Assembly (NCBI RefSeq): GCF_011046895.1
Contig: NZ_CP049250.1
Span: 2,144,501-2,208,500 of the forward strand
Length of the DNA: 64,000 nt
DNA from: Rhizobium rhizoryzae
Lineage (GTDB): Bacteria > Pseudomonadota > Alphaproteobacteria > Rhizobiales > Rhizobiaceae
Direction: 5' to 3'
Shown piece by piece: positions 45,327-54,338 of the stretch (positions are counted from its first letter, which is position 1; every line of letters begins with the position of its first letter). Under the pieces are notes generated by a model. It was given only the letters and a program-made list of their open reading frames with translations, searched no databases and was not told the origin of the DNA. The position numbers and the translations under genes were made by a program.

Positions 45327-46697
45327 ATGAGCTCGACCTATACTTTCGACGACCTGAAGATTGATGTTGCCGCCGGACGGATCGACACCGTCGTCGCTGC
45401 GCAGGTGGACATGCAGGGCCGCCTGATGGGCAAGCGCTTCCAGGCAGAATATTTCGTCGAAAGCGCCTGGAAGGAAACGCACAGCTGCAACTATCTGCTG
45501 GCGACCGACATGGAGATGGAAACCGTTTCCGGCTACAAATCCACCAGTTGGGAAAAAGGCTATGGCGATTACACCATGAAGCCCGATCTTGCGACGCTGC
45601 GGAAGATTCCGTGGCTGGAAGGCACCGCGCTGGTGCTGTGCGATGTGCTGGACCATCATACTCACGAAGAAGTGCCGCACTCGCCGCGCGCCATCCTGAA
45701 AAAGCAGGTCAAGCGGCTGGAAGACATGGGTTTCACGGCCTTCATGGCGACCGAGCTGGAATTCTTCCTGTTCGACCAAAGCTTCGAATCGGCCCGCGAG
45801 AGCGGCTATCGCAACCTGAAGCTCGCCAGCGGCTACAACGAGGATTACCACATCTTCCAGACGACCAAGGAAGAAGAGGTCATGCGCGCCATTCGCACCG
45901 GTCTGCAGGGGGCGGGGGTGCCGGTCGAGAACTCCAAGGGAGAGGCGTCCGCCGGTCAGGAAGAAATCAATGTGCGCTATGCCGAGGCGCTGACCATGGC
46001 GGATCGTCACGTCATCATCAAGAACGGCGTCAAGGAGATTGCCTGGACCAAGGGCAAGGCTGCAACCTTCCTCGCCAAGTGGAACTATTCGGCGGCCGGT
46101 TCTTCCTCGCACATTCACCAGTCGCTCTGGAGCGCCGACGGCAAGACGCCCTTGTTCTACGACAAGGACGCCGAACATGGCATTTCGCGGCTGATGAAGA
46201 ACTATATCGCTGGTCTGCTGGCCCACGCGTCAGAGATCACCTATTTCCTCGCGCCCTACATCAATTCCTACAAGCGGTTCGTGGCTGGAACGTTCGCGCC
46301 GACCAAGATCGTGTGGAGCAAGGATAACCGGACGGCAGGCTTTCGGCTTTGCGGTGAAGATACCAAGGGCATCCGCATTGAATGCCGGGTTGGTGGCTCG
46401 GATCTGAACCCCTATCTCGCCATGGCAGCTTTGCTCGCGGCAGGTATTGAGGGTATCAAGAACGGTATGGAGCTTGAGCCTGCCTTCGTCGGAGATGCCT
46501 ATGGCGGCAAGGGCGTGCGGGAAATTCCGCGCACATTGCGCCATGCCACCGAGCTGTTGCGCAATTCTGCCATGTTGCGGGAGGCATTCGGTGACGACGT
46601 CATCGACCATTATGTGCGCGCAGCCGAATGGGAGCAGGAAGAATATGACCGCCGCATCACGGATTGGGAAGTGGCGCGCGGTTTCGAACGGGCGTAA
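45327..46697 (+). CDS. Glutamine-synthetase-like gamma-glutamyl ligase
   Basis: 456 residues with glutamine-synthetase fold signatures: MATELEFFLF (metal Glu), ASAGQEEINVRYAEAL, AGSSSHIHQSLW (metal/ATP site), DNRTAGFRLCG and RIECRVGGSDLNPYL. The NLYxLPPEE adenylylation motif of ammonia-assimilating GlnA is absent. With a permease, aldehyde and alcohol dehydrogenases and an amidohydrolase nearby, it resembles PuuA/IpuC-type enzymes that gamma-glutamylate an amine or amino-alcohol using ATP. The substrate is an inference. Confidence 0.88.
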   Translation: MSSTYTFDDLKIDVAAGRIDTVVAAQVDMQGRLMGKRFQAEYFVESAWKETHSCNYLLATDMEMETVSGYKSTSWEKGYGDYTMKPDLATLRKIPWLEGTALVLCDVLDHHTHEEVPHSPRAILKKQVKRLEDMGFTAFMATELEFFLFDQSFESARESGYRNLKLASGYNEDYHIFQTTKEEEVMRAIRTGLQGAGVPVENSKGEASAGQEEINVRYAEALTMADRHVIIKNGVKEIAWTKGKAATFLAKWNYSAAGSSSHIHQSLWSADGKTPLFYDKDAEHGISRLMKNYIAGLLAHASEITYFLAPYINSYKRFVAGTFAPTKIVWSKDNRTAGFRLCGEDTKGIRIECRVGGSDLNPYLAMAALLAAGIEGIKNGMELEPAFVGDAYGGKGVREIPRTLRHATELLRNSAMLREAFGDDVIDHYVRAAEWEQEEYDRRITDWEVARGFERA

Positions 46698-46789
46698 GGC
46701 CCACGGTCTGTCTGGCCGTATAAACAGCTAGGTCATCATGGCAGCGGCGGTGCCGCTGTCATTCTTTGAAGGGTAACAGGAAAACGATC

Positions 46790-48169
46790 ATGACAATGAT
46801 CCAATGTATCTCGCCGGTAGATGGTTCGGTCTATGCCGAACGTCCTGCCAGTTCTCTGGAAGCTGCCGGCGAAGCGGTCGCCCGCTCGCGCCGGGCGCAG
46901 AAGGACTGGGCCAAGCGCCCGCTGGAGGATCGCGTTCAACTGGTGATGAAGGGCGTCGCGCGCCTGAACGAGATGGTGGACGAGGTCGTGCCGGAACTGG
47001 CATGGCAGATGGGTCGCCCCATTCGCTATGGCGGCGAGTTCAAGGGTTTCAACGAGCGCTCGAACTATGTCGCAAGCGTGGCCGCAGAGGCGCTGGCGCC
47101 GATCGAGATCGAGAGGAGCGCCGCCTTTACGCGCCGCATAGAGCGCGAGCCGCATGGCGTTGTCTTCGTCATCGCGCCGTGGAACTACCCCTACATGACG
47201 GCAATCAACACGGTCGCTCCGGCGCTGATGGCTGGCAATACGGTCATCATCAAGCATGCGGCTCAGACACTGCTGGTTGGTGAGCGCATGGTGCGCGCCT
47301 TCGTGGAAGCAGGCGTGCCGGCTGACGTGTTTCAGAACCTGTTCCTCGACCACGCAACAAGCGAAAAGCTGATTGCCGCCGGTTCGTTCAACTTCATCAA
47401 TTTCACCGGCTCTGTCGCAGGTGGCCGTGCTGTGGAGAAAGCCGCTGCCGGAACCTTTACCGGCATGGGGCTGGAGCTGGGCGGAAAGGATCCGGGCTAT
47501 GTCATGGAAGACGCGGATCTGGACGCTGCCGTCGATACATTGATGGATGGCGCGACCTTCAATTCCGGCCAGTGCTGCTGCGGCATCGAGCGCATCTACG
47601 TGCATGAGAGCCTCTACGACGCCTTTGTCGAGAAGTCCGTGGCCTGGGTTTCCAACTACAAGCTGGGAAATCCGCTGGACAAGGAAACCTCGCTCGGGCC
47701 AATGGCCAATGTGCGCTTTGCCAAAACCGTACGCCAGCAGGTGGCGGATGCGGTTGCCAAGGGTGCCAAGGCGCTGGTCGATCCGAAGCTGTTCCCGCAG
47801 GATGATGGCGGTGCCTATCTGATGCCGCAGATCCTGGTGAATGTGGACCACTCCATGGAATTCATGCGCGAGGAAACATTCGGTCCCGCCGTTGGCATCA
47901 TGAAGGTGAAGAGCGATGCCGAGGCGCTCGACCTGATGAATGATTGCAAATACGGGCTCACCGTTTCGCTCTGGACCAAGGATGAGGAACGCGCTTCCCG
48001 CATCGGCACCGAACTCGAAACCGGCACGGTCTTCATGAACCGTTGCGATTATCTCGATCCGGCACTGGTCTGGACGGGCGTGAAGGAAACCGGACGGGGC
48101 GGCTCGCTCTCCGTTCTCGGTTTCCACAACCTGACCCGTCCGAAGTCCTATCACCTCAAGAAAGCCTGA
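46790..48169 (+). CDS. NAD(P)-dependent aldehyde dehydrogenase
   Basis: 459 residues from the ATG at 46790, where AGGA lies 8 nt upstream; the frame's TTG at 46766 lacks support. APWNYPYMTAI, FTGSVAGGRAVEKAA, LELGGKDPGYVME and NSGQCCCGIERIYV (catalytic Cys in a Cys triplet) are standard ALDH elements. It would oxidise the aldehyde made by the next gene's product, probably while still gamma-glutamylated. Operonic, 6 bp before the alcohol dehydrogenase. Confidence 0.93.
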   Translation: MTMIQCISPVDGSVYAERPASSLEAAGEAVARSRRAQKDWAKRPLEDRVQLVMKGVARLNEMVDEVVPELAWQMGRPIRYGGEFKGFNERSNYVASVAAEALAPIEIERSAAFTRRIEREPHGVVFVIAPWNYPYMTAINTVAPALMAGNTVIIKHAAQTLLVGERMVRAFVEAGVPADVFQNLFLDHATSEKLIAAGSFNFINFTGSVAGGRAVEKAAAGTFTGMGLELGGKDPGYVMEDADLDAAVDTLMDGATFNSGQCCCGIERIYVHESLYDAFVEKSVAWVSNYKLGNPLDKETSLGPMANVRFAKTVRQQVADAVAKGAKALVDPKLFPQDDGGAYLMPQILVNVDHSMEFMREETFGPAVGIMKVKSDAEALDLMNDCKYGLTVSLWTKDEERASRIGTELETGTVFMNRCDYLDPALVWTGVKETGRGGSLSVLGFHNLTRPKSYHLKKA

Positions 48170-48175
48170 GACGCC

Positions 48176-49321
48176 ATGAACATCACCGCAAACTGGAGCT
48201 ATCCGACCGCCGTCAAGCTTGGCCGTGGCCGCATCAAGGAACTGGCGGACGCCTGCAAATCGCTGGGCATGAAGAAGCCGCTGCTGATCACCGACCGTGG
48301 TCTTGCCAATATGGCGATCACCCAAGGGGCGCTGGACGTGCTGGAAGAGGCGGGCCTTGGCCGCGCCATCTTCGCGGACGTCGATCCCAATCCGAATGAG
48401 AAGAACCTTGAGGCGGGCATCAAGGCTTTCCGCGCTGGCGGGCATGATGGTGTCGTTGCTTTCGGCGGCGGCTCCGGCCTCGATCTCGGAAAATGCGTGG
48501 CCTTCATGGTTGGGCAGGATCGCCCGGTGTGGGACTTCGAGGATATTGGTGATTGGTGGACACGCGCCAAGGTGGAAGGCATTGCGCCTATCGTTGCGGT
48601 TCCGACGACTGCGGGTACCGGTTCGGAAGTGGGCCGCGCTTCGGTCATCACCAACTCGGTCACGCACGTCAAGAAGATCATCTTCCACCCGAAGTTCCTT
48701 CCGGGTGTCGTGATCAGCGATCCTGAACTGACGGTCGGCATGCCGAAGGCAATTACGGCTGGAACCGGCATGGATGCTTTTGCCCATTGCCTGGAAGCCT
48801 ATTGCTCACCCTTCTTCCATCCCATGAGCCAGGGTATTGCGCTGGAGGGCATGCGGCTGGTGAAGGAGTTTCTGCCGCGCGCTTTCCACGAAGGCACGGA
48901 TATTGAAGCCCGCACCAACATGATGGCGGCGGCCGCTATGGGTGCCGTTGCGTTCCAGAAGGGTTTGGGTGCCATCCACGCGCTATCCCACCCGATCGGT
49001 GCCGTTTACAATACGCATCACGGCATGACGAATGCTGTCGTGATGCCGCCCGTGCTGAAGTTCAACCGTTCGAAGATCGAGGAGAAGATCGAGCGTGCCG
49101 CGGCTTACCTCGGGATCGCGGGCGGATTTGACGGCTTCTACGATTACGTTCTGAAGCTGCGCAGCGAACTTCACGTGCCGGAAAACCTGACGGCCATGGG
49201 AATTCAGCCGGACCGAATCGATGAGCTCGCCGCCATGGCCATTGAGGACCCGTCCTGCGGCGGCAATCCGGTAACGCTGACTTTGGAAAATACCAAGCAG
49301 CTTTTCCGCGACTGCTTCTGA
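48176..49321 (+). CDS. Iron-containing (type III) alcohol dehydrogenase
   Basis: 381 residues. GGGSGLDLGK and VPTTAGTGSEVGRASVI form the nucleotide site. The metal ligands are in GTGMDAFAHCLEAYCSP (Asp and His) and HALSHPIGAVYNTHHG (two His). The enzyme interconverts an alcohol and aldehyde with NAD(P). It is last gene of the operon; the terminator at 49346 closes the unit. Confidence 0.93.
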   Translation: MNITANWSYPTAVKLGRGRIKELADACKSLGMKKPLLITDRGLANMAITQGALDVLEEAGLGRAIFADVDPNPNEKNLEAGIKAFRAGGHDGVVAFGGGSGLDLGKCVAFMVGQDRPVWDFEDIGDWWTRAKVEGIAPIVAVPTTAGTGSEVGRASVITNSVTHVKKIIFHPKFLPGVVISDPELTVGMPKAITAGTGMDAFAHCLEAYCSPFFHPMSQGIALEGMRLVKEFLPRAFHEGTDIEARTNMMAAAAMGAVAFQKGLGAIHALSHPIGAVYNTHHGMTNAVVMPPVLKFNRSKIEEKIERAAAYLGIAGGFDGFYDYVLKLRSELHVPENLTAMGIQPDRIDELAAMAIEDPSCGGNPVTLTLENTKQLFRDCF

Positions 49322-49345
49322 GATTTGACGATTATCAAACCTGTG

Positions 49346-49375
49346 GAGGTCCGGCCTATCGTCGGGCCTCTTTTT
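49346..49375 (+). terminator. Terminator of the ligase/dehydrogenase operon
   Basis: Stem GAGGTCCG / CGGGCCTC with one wobble pair, loop of 9 nt, then TTTTT. Confidence 0.75.
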
Positions 49376-49539
49376 GCGCGTATTCTCCGGCGTGCCCAAT
49401 CCTAAGTTCTGTTAGGTAAATTTAACGGATTGTGAATTTACACATCGTTAACCCTGTTTAGAGAAACTTTGCATCAAGAGCACATGTTCCGGTGCTCGTT
49501 TGAGCGATGCGGCTCGATTACAGACGAGGATGCCGATTT

Positions 49540-50256
49540 ATGCCCGTGATTTCTTTCGCGAATGCCAAGGGTGGGGCAGGCAAAACCACCGCAGCACTGC
49601 TACTGGCCACCGAACTCGCTCATCAGGGCTATCGTGTAACGTTGATCGATGCGGATCCTCAGCGTTGGATCAGCCAGTGGCATGAGTTGTCAGGCGCTGT
49701 CCGAAACATCTCCATCATTACGGAAGTATCTGTTGCGTCTCTGCAGTGTCATCTGCGCGAGATGGCGGGACAGACGGATTACTTCGTTATCGATCTTGCC
49801 GGCGCGCGCGACGCTTTGGTGACGACTGCGCTCGGTCTCTCTGATCACGTTTTCATTCCTGTCCAGGGTTCTGCCATGGATGCCAAGGGCGCGGCACAGA
49901 TCCTCGACCTCCTGGCGCTGATGAAGGAAAAGGCAGGCCATGCCGTCGCCCATTCCGTGGTGCTGACCCGCGTCACGCCCATGGTCACGACGCGCTCGCT
50001 TCTCGCGATCAAGGGCCTGCTGGCTCAGCGCGGTGTGAACGTGCTGAATACGCCGATTGGCGAACGCACGGCCTTCCGCGAATTGTTCGAAGTAGGCGGC
50101 ACGCTCTATTCGCTGGATGCGGCCAAGGTTTCAAACCTCGACAAGGCCCGCGACAATATTCGCGCTCTGGCCGATGAGGTGAAGCGCCTGATGCCCATGC
50201 GCATCGTTCGCTCCGGCGTGGGGCGTGTGCTGAACTTCAATCGTTCAGCCGCTTGA
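49540..50256 (+). CDS. ParA-family ATPase
   Basis: 238 residues from the ATG at 49540 (MPVISFANAKGGAGKTT), preferred over an ATG 11 codons upstream because the Walker region of the family begins close to the N-terminus. Deviant Walker A is KGGAGKTTAALLL; Walker A' is TLIDADPQRW; VVLTRVTPM follows. No ParB gene or parS-like array is adjacent, so it is an orphan partition-type ATPase rather than the chromosomal parAB. It may position a cellular cargo. The hairpin at 50281 ends it. Confidence 0.85.
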   Translation: MPVISFANAKGGAGKTTAALLLATELAHQGYRVTLIDADPQRWISQWHELSGAVRNISIITEVSVASLQCHLREMAGQTDYFVIDLAGARDALVTTALGLSDHVFIPVQGSAMDAKGAAQILDLLALMKEKAGHAVAHSVVLTRVTPMVTTRSLLAIKGLLAQRGVNVLNTPIGERTAFRELFEVGGTLYSLDAAKVSNLDKARDNIRALADEVKRLMPMRIVRSGVGRVLNFNRSAA

Positions 50257-50280
50257 ATGAGACAATGGCCGAAAAGATGA

Positions 50281-50302
50281 GGGGCGCCGCGGCGCCCCTT
50301 TG
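50281..50302. terminator. Bidirectional GC-rich hairpin
   Basis: GGGGCGCC-GC-GGCGCCCC then TTTG, located between convergent genes (ParA-like and L,D-transpeptidase). Confidence 0.7.
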
Positions 50303-50322
50303 CATGTCCGCAGGTAAGCAGA

Positions 50323-51732
50323 TCAATCCACGAACTCCACCACGGTTCCCTGCTTGACCATTTTGGCCAGTTCGGTTGCGTCCCAGTTGGTCAGGCGGAT
50401 ACAGCCGTGGCTGTTGGTCTTACCGATCTTGGAGGGTTCCGGCGTTCCGTGAATGCCGTAGGTGGGCTTGGAAAGTGCAATCCACACCGTGCCGACGGGC
50501 CCGTTCGGACCCGGCGGGATCTGCAGGATCTTGTCGTTATTGCCCTGCTTGAAGTTGATCTTCGGGTTGTAGGTATAGCCCGGATTCAGCGCAATGCGCT
50601 CTACCGTGTGGGTGCCACTCGGGGAAGGCGTGTCGGACGAACCGATGGTTGCAGGATAGGCTGCGATCAGGCGGCCGTCCGCACCATAGGCGAAGACCTG
50701 CTTCTTGGCCTTGTTGGCAACGACACGCACCACTTCGCCGGTTTTCGGCTGACCCGAATTGATGACCTTGATGATCGAGCCGGGCACGGAAAAATCGACA
50801 CCCGGGTTCAGCGACTTCAGGTATTCCTCATCCATGTGAAAGCGTTCCGCGAGCGCCTCTGTCACGGATGTAAAGGACATGGCTGGAAGCTGCGCCTTGT
50901 GGGCATAATCATCCGGGATGGACGCAACATAAGGGCCCGCCGCATCGGCTGCGGTAATCGTGTAGTCCACGATTGGGAGCCCGCCCTCATAGGTCAGGCG
51001 CTGCATGATGTCTTCGGAATTGTTCGGATCGAGCGTCTCGCCGGTCATTTCCTGCCAGGCGGCGACAGCCTTGTTGACGTTGTCGCCCAGATGACCGTCT
51101 ATAACGCCGGGAGAAATGCCCTGCCGGTCAAGGAACACCTGAAGGGCAGCAATCTCCGCCTGCGGCTTCTTGGTCACGGCGATGATGGGCTTGTTGCTCG
51201 ACGGGGCAATGTTAGGCTGCGGAAGCGCGCGCTGCGGCTCTATGCTGGCGTCTTCCTGGCCATCGTCCATGATCGCGCCATCGGCATCCAGCGGCAGGCG
51301 ATCAATGGATGCATCACGCGGAATGGAACCTGTCACCTCTCCGGGCTCACCCGGTCGGTACTGGCGGTAATCCTGATAGCCGCCACCGCGCGCACTCTGG
51401 CCGTAACGATCATTGTAGCGCGGAGCGTAGGGGTCCTGCCGGCCATAGCCGCCGGCGGATGGACCATAGCGATTGCCGCCGTAGGTATCGTTGCGCATTT
51501 CGGTGGCAACGAGATTGCCCCAGTGATCAAGATAGACACGGCGACCCATATTGTCTCGGCTGATCACGACATCGCGGCTATCTGGCGTGTAATCCAGAAT
51601 GGCGCCATCGGGAGCGACCAGCACGACGTTGGAGGGCGAACGCACGTAGCGTGTTTGCGCAAGGGCAGGGGATGCCACCTGCACACTGACGAGGGCTGCA
51701 ATGCCAAGGCTTGTCACAAATAAGCGCTTCAC
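50323..51732 (-). CDS. L,D-transpeptidase (YkuD)
   Basis: 469 residues from the GTG at 51732, which makes the signal peptide (VKRLFVTSLGIAALVSVQVA, cleavage near ALAQ) the true N-terminus; the frame extends 20 codons further without a membrane-suitable start. A Gly/Tyr/Arg-rich spacer, a peptidoglycan-binding-like segment (DGHLGDNVNKAVAAWQEMTG), a LysM-like stretch and the C-terminal YkuD domain with catalytic SHGCIRL follow. It makes 3-3 cross-links in peptidoglycan or attaches proteins to it; rhizobia use such enzymes for polar growth. Confidence 0.92.
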   Translation of the reverse strand: MKRLFVTSLGIAALVSVQVASPALAQTRYVRSPSNVVLVAPDGAILDYTPDSRDVVISRDNMGRRVYLDHWGNLVATEMRNDTYGGNRYGPSAGGYGRQDPYAPRYNDRYGQSARGGGYQDYRQYRPGEPGEVTGSIPRDASIDRLPLDADGAIMDDGQEDASIEPQRALPQPNIAPSSNKPIIAVTKKPQAEIAALQVFLDRQGISPGVIDGHLGDNVNKAVAAWQEMTGETLDPNNSEDIMQRLTYEGGLPIVDYTITAADAAGPYVASIPDDYAHKAQLPAMSFTSVTEALAERFHMDEEYLKSLNPGVDFSVPGSIIKVINSGQPKTGEVVRVVANKAKKQVFAYGADGRLIAAYPATIGSSDTPSPSGTHTVERIALNPGYTYNPKINFKQGNNDKILQIPPGPNGPVGTVWIALSKPTYGIHGTPEPSKIGKTNSHGCIRLTNWDATELAKMVKQGTVVEFVD

Positions 51733-51920
51733 GATATCACCGTTAGAGAACACGAATGGAAACGGCGAATCCGCCGTCGCGTTCCACCCCACCTTACCGA
51801 CTTTTGTCAGACAGGCCGATTTTGACGCAAGTGTGGAAAAGATAAAAATTCAGGGTGAACACGAGCTTAACGTGAACATTTTATTAGCCTGTGAACAAAT
51901 CACAGGTCTGGGAGGCGAAT

Positions 51921-52760
51921 GTGAAGCAATTTTCTGCGGGCCGTGGGCCGATCATCCATCTCGATCCGACAAGCGTCATGGATATCGGCAGCTGTATTGT
52001 CGCCAATACCGATATTGCACCCGGACGCGCCATTCCCGACGATGGAGATGCACGCATCGACCATTCGCTCGAAGGGTTTCTGTTCACCTGCGGGCCTGAT
52101 CATATCCGCCACCCTGTTCCGATCGATGGCGATGCTTCGGGTAAGCGCTATCCGTTGCACGGATCCTTCTCCTCCCATCCGGCTGAAATCCTGTTCTGGG
52201 ATGCGCAGGGAGACGAGGCGGAGTGCACGGCGCGCATTCCGGTTCAAACCGCCGATGGCGGCTCTGTCGTTCTCGACCGTCACTGGCGGATGAATGGCGC
52301 GACGGGGGAGGTCTGCCTTTCTGACAAGGTGACCAATGTTGGCGAGAAGCCCATAGCCAAGGTGCATATGTACCATATGAACATCGGGGCCTGGCTCTTC
52401 GATGACAATGTAAGGCTCAATGGCCAAATGCTGGAGGGCGGTGGCTTTCCATGGAATTTCGGGGGCGATCCGGGCGGGGTGTTCTGCGTACCAGCCCGTG
52501 CTGAAGGTGAGGATTGGGCAGAGGTGTCGCTCGGCCCGATTGCCAGCCTTGGCGGCGTGACGCTGCGTGTGAAGTTTCTGACCAGCACGCTTCCCTATCT
52601 GCAGGTGTGGAGAAATCAGAAGCAACCGGCGCATGTGCTGGGCATCGAGCCCGTGTCGCATCGTCTGGCAAGCCGCGAAGAATTGGCCCGCTCAGGAGAA
52701 CTGGAGATGCTGAAGCCGGGTGAAAGCGCAGACTACGCGCTTCGCTTCAGTTTCGTTTGA
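51921..52760 (+). CDS. DUF4432 (aldose-epimerase-like) protein
   Basis: 279 residues from the GTG at 51921, which has GGGAGG 5-6 nt upstream, rather than the GTG at 51891. The beta-rich sequence includes GFLFTCGPDHIRHP, YPLHGSFSSHPAEI, MYHMNIGAWLFDDN and a C-terminal GESADYALRFSFV, typical of galactose-mutarotase-like DUF4432 proteins. The conserved histidines suggest sugar binding. The substrate is unknown. Confidence 0.8.
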   Translation: MKQFSAGRGPIIHLDPTSVMDIGSCIVANTDIAPGRAIPDDGDARIDHSLEGFLFTCGPDHIRHPVPIDGDASGKRYPLHGSFSSHPAEILFWDAQGDEAECTARIPVQTADGGSVVLDRHWRMNGATGEVCLSDKVTNVGEKPIAKVHMYHMNIGAWLFDDNVRLNGQMLEGGGFPWNFGGDPGGVFCVPARAEGEDWAEVSLGPIASLGGVTLRVKFLTSTLPYLQVWRNQKQPAHVLGIEPVSHRLASREELARSGELEMLKPGESADYALRFSFV

Positions 52761-52836
52761 ACTGGTACCGCGATTGACGGGGGCGAGCCTGCGTCGTAAT
52801 TGAAAGCCCAACATTTTCCAAGCCGGAGGCTGAACC

Positions 52837-53175
52837 ATGGATATCCGCCAGATCAACGACGAGTATTCCGTCACAGGGCAGATTCTTCCCAGCGATCTCG
52901 ACCAGATCAAGGCTCTGGGTTTCAAATCCATCGTCTGCAATCGCCCGGATGAAGAAGAGCCGGGGCAGCCTTCCTTTGCCGAGATTGCGGCGCGCGCCAA
53001 GGAGCTTGGCCTCGACATCGCGCATGTGCCGGTCGGTCGGATGGGTGTCGATGCGGAGGCGGTAAAGGGCATGGTGGATGCGCTGGATGAGTTTCCGCGC
53101 CCCATGCTGGGTTATTGCCGCTCCGGCGCGCGCTCGACTGCCATCTACGAGAAGAGCCTGCATCTGCGCGGCTGA
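52837..53175 (+). CDS. DUF442 / TIGR01244-family phosphatase or sulfurtransferase domain
   Basis: 112 residues. FKSIVCNRPDEEEPGQPSF near the middle and the catalytic-loop-like GYCRSGARS (Cys and Arg of a CX5R P-loop) identify the family, which is annotated as beta-lactamase-hydrolase-like or sulfurtransferase. It is a small stand-alone cytoplasmic protein. It is followed 47 bp later by a RidA gene on the same strand, possibly co-transcribed. Confidence 0.85.
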   Translation: MDIRQINDEYSVTGQILPSDLDQIKALGFKSIVCNRPDEEEPGQPSFAEIAARAKELGLDIAHVPVGRMGVDAEAVKGMVDALDEFPRPMLGYCRSGARSTAIYEKSLHLRG

Positions 53176-53222
53176 TTTCTGTTTACGACCTTCTGCAAGC
53201 TCAATCCATTGAGGAGCATATT

Positions 53223-53564
53223 ATGAGCATCAAGCGTATCGAACCCGGCAAGCGCATGAGCGGCGCCGTCGTTCACGGCAACACGGTATACCTGGCTGGT
53301 CAGGTTGGTGAAGGCGCAAGCGTTACCGAACAGTCCAAGTCGGCTCTGGCTGAAGTTGACCGCCTGCTGGCCGCTGCCGGTTCGGACAAGTCCAAGATTC
53401 TTCAGACGATCATCTATCTGTCGGATATGTCCACCTTCGGTGAAATGAACGCCGTCTGGGAAAGCTGGATCGATCCGGCGAACCCGCCAGCCCGCGCAAC
53501 GAGCGAAGCAGCTCTTGCCACGCCGGACTACAAGGTCGAGTTCATCGTCACGGCTGCGCTGTAA
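53223..53564 (+). CDS. RidA-family protein (copy 1)
   Basis: 113 residues from the ATG at 53223 (GAGGAG upstream). VVHGNTVYLAGQVGEGASVT and NPPARATSEAALATPDYKVE match the RidA/YjgF core, with the substrate-site Arg in ARAT. RidA proteins hydrolyse enamine/imine intermediates from PLP enzymes. The exact substrate is unknown. A strong terminator follows. Confidence 0.88.
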   Translation: MSIKRIEPGKRMSGAVVHGNTVYLAGQVGEGASVTEQSKSALAEVDRLLAAAGSDKSKILQTIIYLSDMSTFGEMNAVWESWIDPANPPARATSEAALATPDYKVEFIVTAAL

Positions 53565-53587
53565 TCAGCGCCTGACATATTGATTCA

Positions 53588-53625
53588 AAAGCCCGGTGGA
53601 TCGGCTTGATCCGCCGGGCTTTTTC
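53588..53625. terminator. Bidirectional terminator RidA / TetR
   Basis: 15-bp stem AAAGCCCGGTGGATC / GATCCGCCGGGCTTT with one wobble pair and a 5-nt loop, then T run; between convergent genes. Confidence 0.9.
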
Positions 53626-53630
53626 GTAAT

Positions 53631-54227
53631 TCAGGACTGCCTATCAAGCAGAAGTCCTTCCGCGAGAGCTTTGAATGCCTCGATTGCCTGCGACAGCGAA
53701 GCCTGCGGATTTTCCTTGGCTGCGACCCACATGGCGGCGTTGAAAGCTGCGCCGCTGAGCAGGCGAGAAGCTGCTTCCGGATCGACCGGCCGCAGGATTC
53801 CTTTCGCGATCAAGCTCTCAACCGTGCGAAGCGTTTCTGCCAGACAACTGCTCTGGCTTGGCCAACGAGACGGATCACCTAATACAGCCGGTCCATCACG
53901 CAGCACGATCTGCTGAACCTCTGGTTCCAGAGCCATCTCGATGTAAGCCTTCGCCTCCAGAAGCATCGCATCCCAATCATTTTGCGCGGATGATGCACGT
54001 ATCTTCGCTTTGGCGGCCATTTCTGAATCGATCTGATCCACGACGGCGGCCAGAAGCCCCCGTTTGTCGCCGAAGCTGTGGTAGAGAGCGCCGCGTGTAA
54101 GGCCTGCTTCGGCGGTTAATTCATCCATGGAAGCCTCGGCATAGCCCTTTTCCGCAAAGGCCTTCCGCGCTGACGCAAGCAGCTTTTTCCGGTTTTGTTC
54201 GGCTTTCTCAACGCGTGTTGCTGACAT
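53631..54227 (-). CDS. TetR-family transcriptional regulator
   Basis: 198 residues from the ATG at 54227 (AGAGGG just upstream); the longer open frame reaches into the operator region. The TetR N-terminal HTH is clear (SARKAFAEKGYAEASMDELT, then RGALYHSFGDKRGLL). The C-terminal ligand domain is helical and resembles the TetR_C-type found in efflux and stress regulators. It is divergent from a RidA gene, with three TACG-N3-CGTA repeats between the starts. Confidence 0.92.
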   Translation of the reverse strand: MSATRVEKAEQNRKKLLASARKAFAEKGYAEASMDELTAEAGLTRGALYHSFGDKRGLLAAVVDQIDSEMAAKAKIRASSAQNDWDAMLLEAKAYIEMALEPEVQQIVLRDGPAVLGDPSRWPSQSSCLAETLRTVESLIAKGILRPVDPEAASRLLSGAAFNAAMWVAAKENPQASLSQAIEAFKALAEGLLLDRQS

Positions 54228-54240
54228 CCACCCTCTCTCA

Positions 54241-54308
54241 CCTACGCTGCGTATCTGAATTGACATACGTCGCGTATGTAATTATCTTCTCACATACGAA
54301 GCGTATTT
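54241..54308. promoter_or_regulatory. Three TACG-N3-CGTA operator-like repeats
   Basis: TACG-CTG-CGTA (centre 54248), ACATACG-TCG-CGTATGT (54263-54279, perfect arms) and ACATACG-AAG-CGTATTT (54292-54308). They lie between the divergent TetR and RidA starts and are the natural binding sites of the TetR protein. Centre spacings are 23 and 29 bp. Confidence 0.8.
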
Positions 54309-54338
54309 GAGGCGCTTGAAAATCGCAAGGAGTATGAG

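Noticed and set aside
46736..48787. A 683-codon frame antisense to the aldehyde and alcohol dehydrogenase genes
   Set aside because: Covers two genes that are unmistakable on the + strand; shadow frame.
49540..50256. Chromosome partition locus parA
   Set aside because: No parB or parS-like sites nearby; it is an orphan family member.
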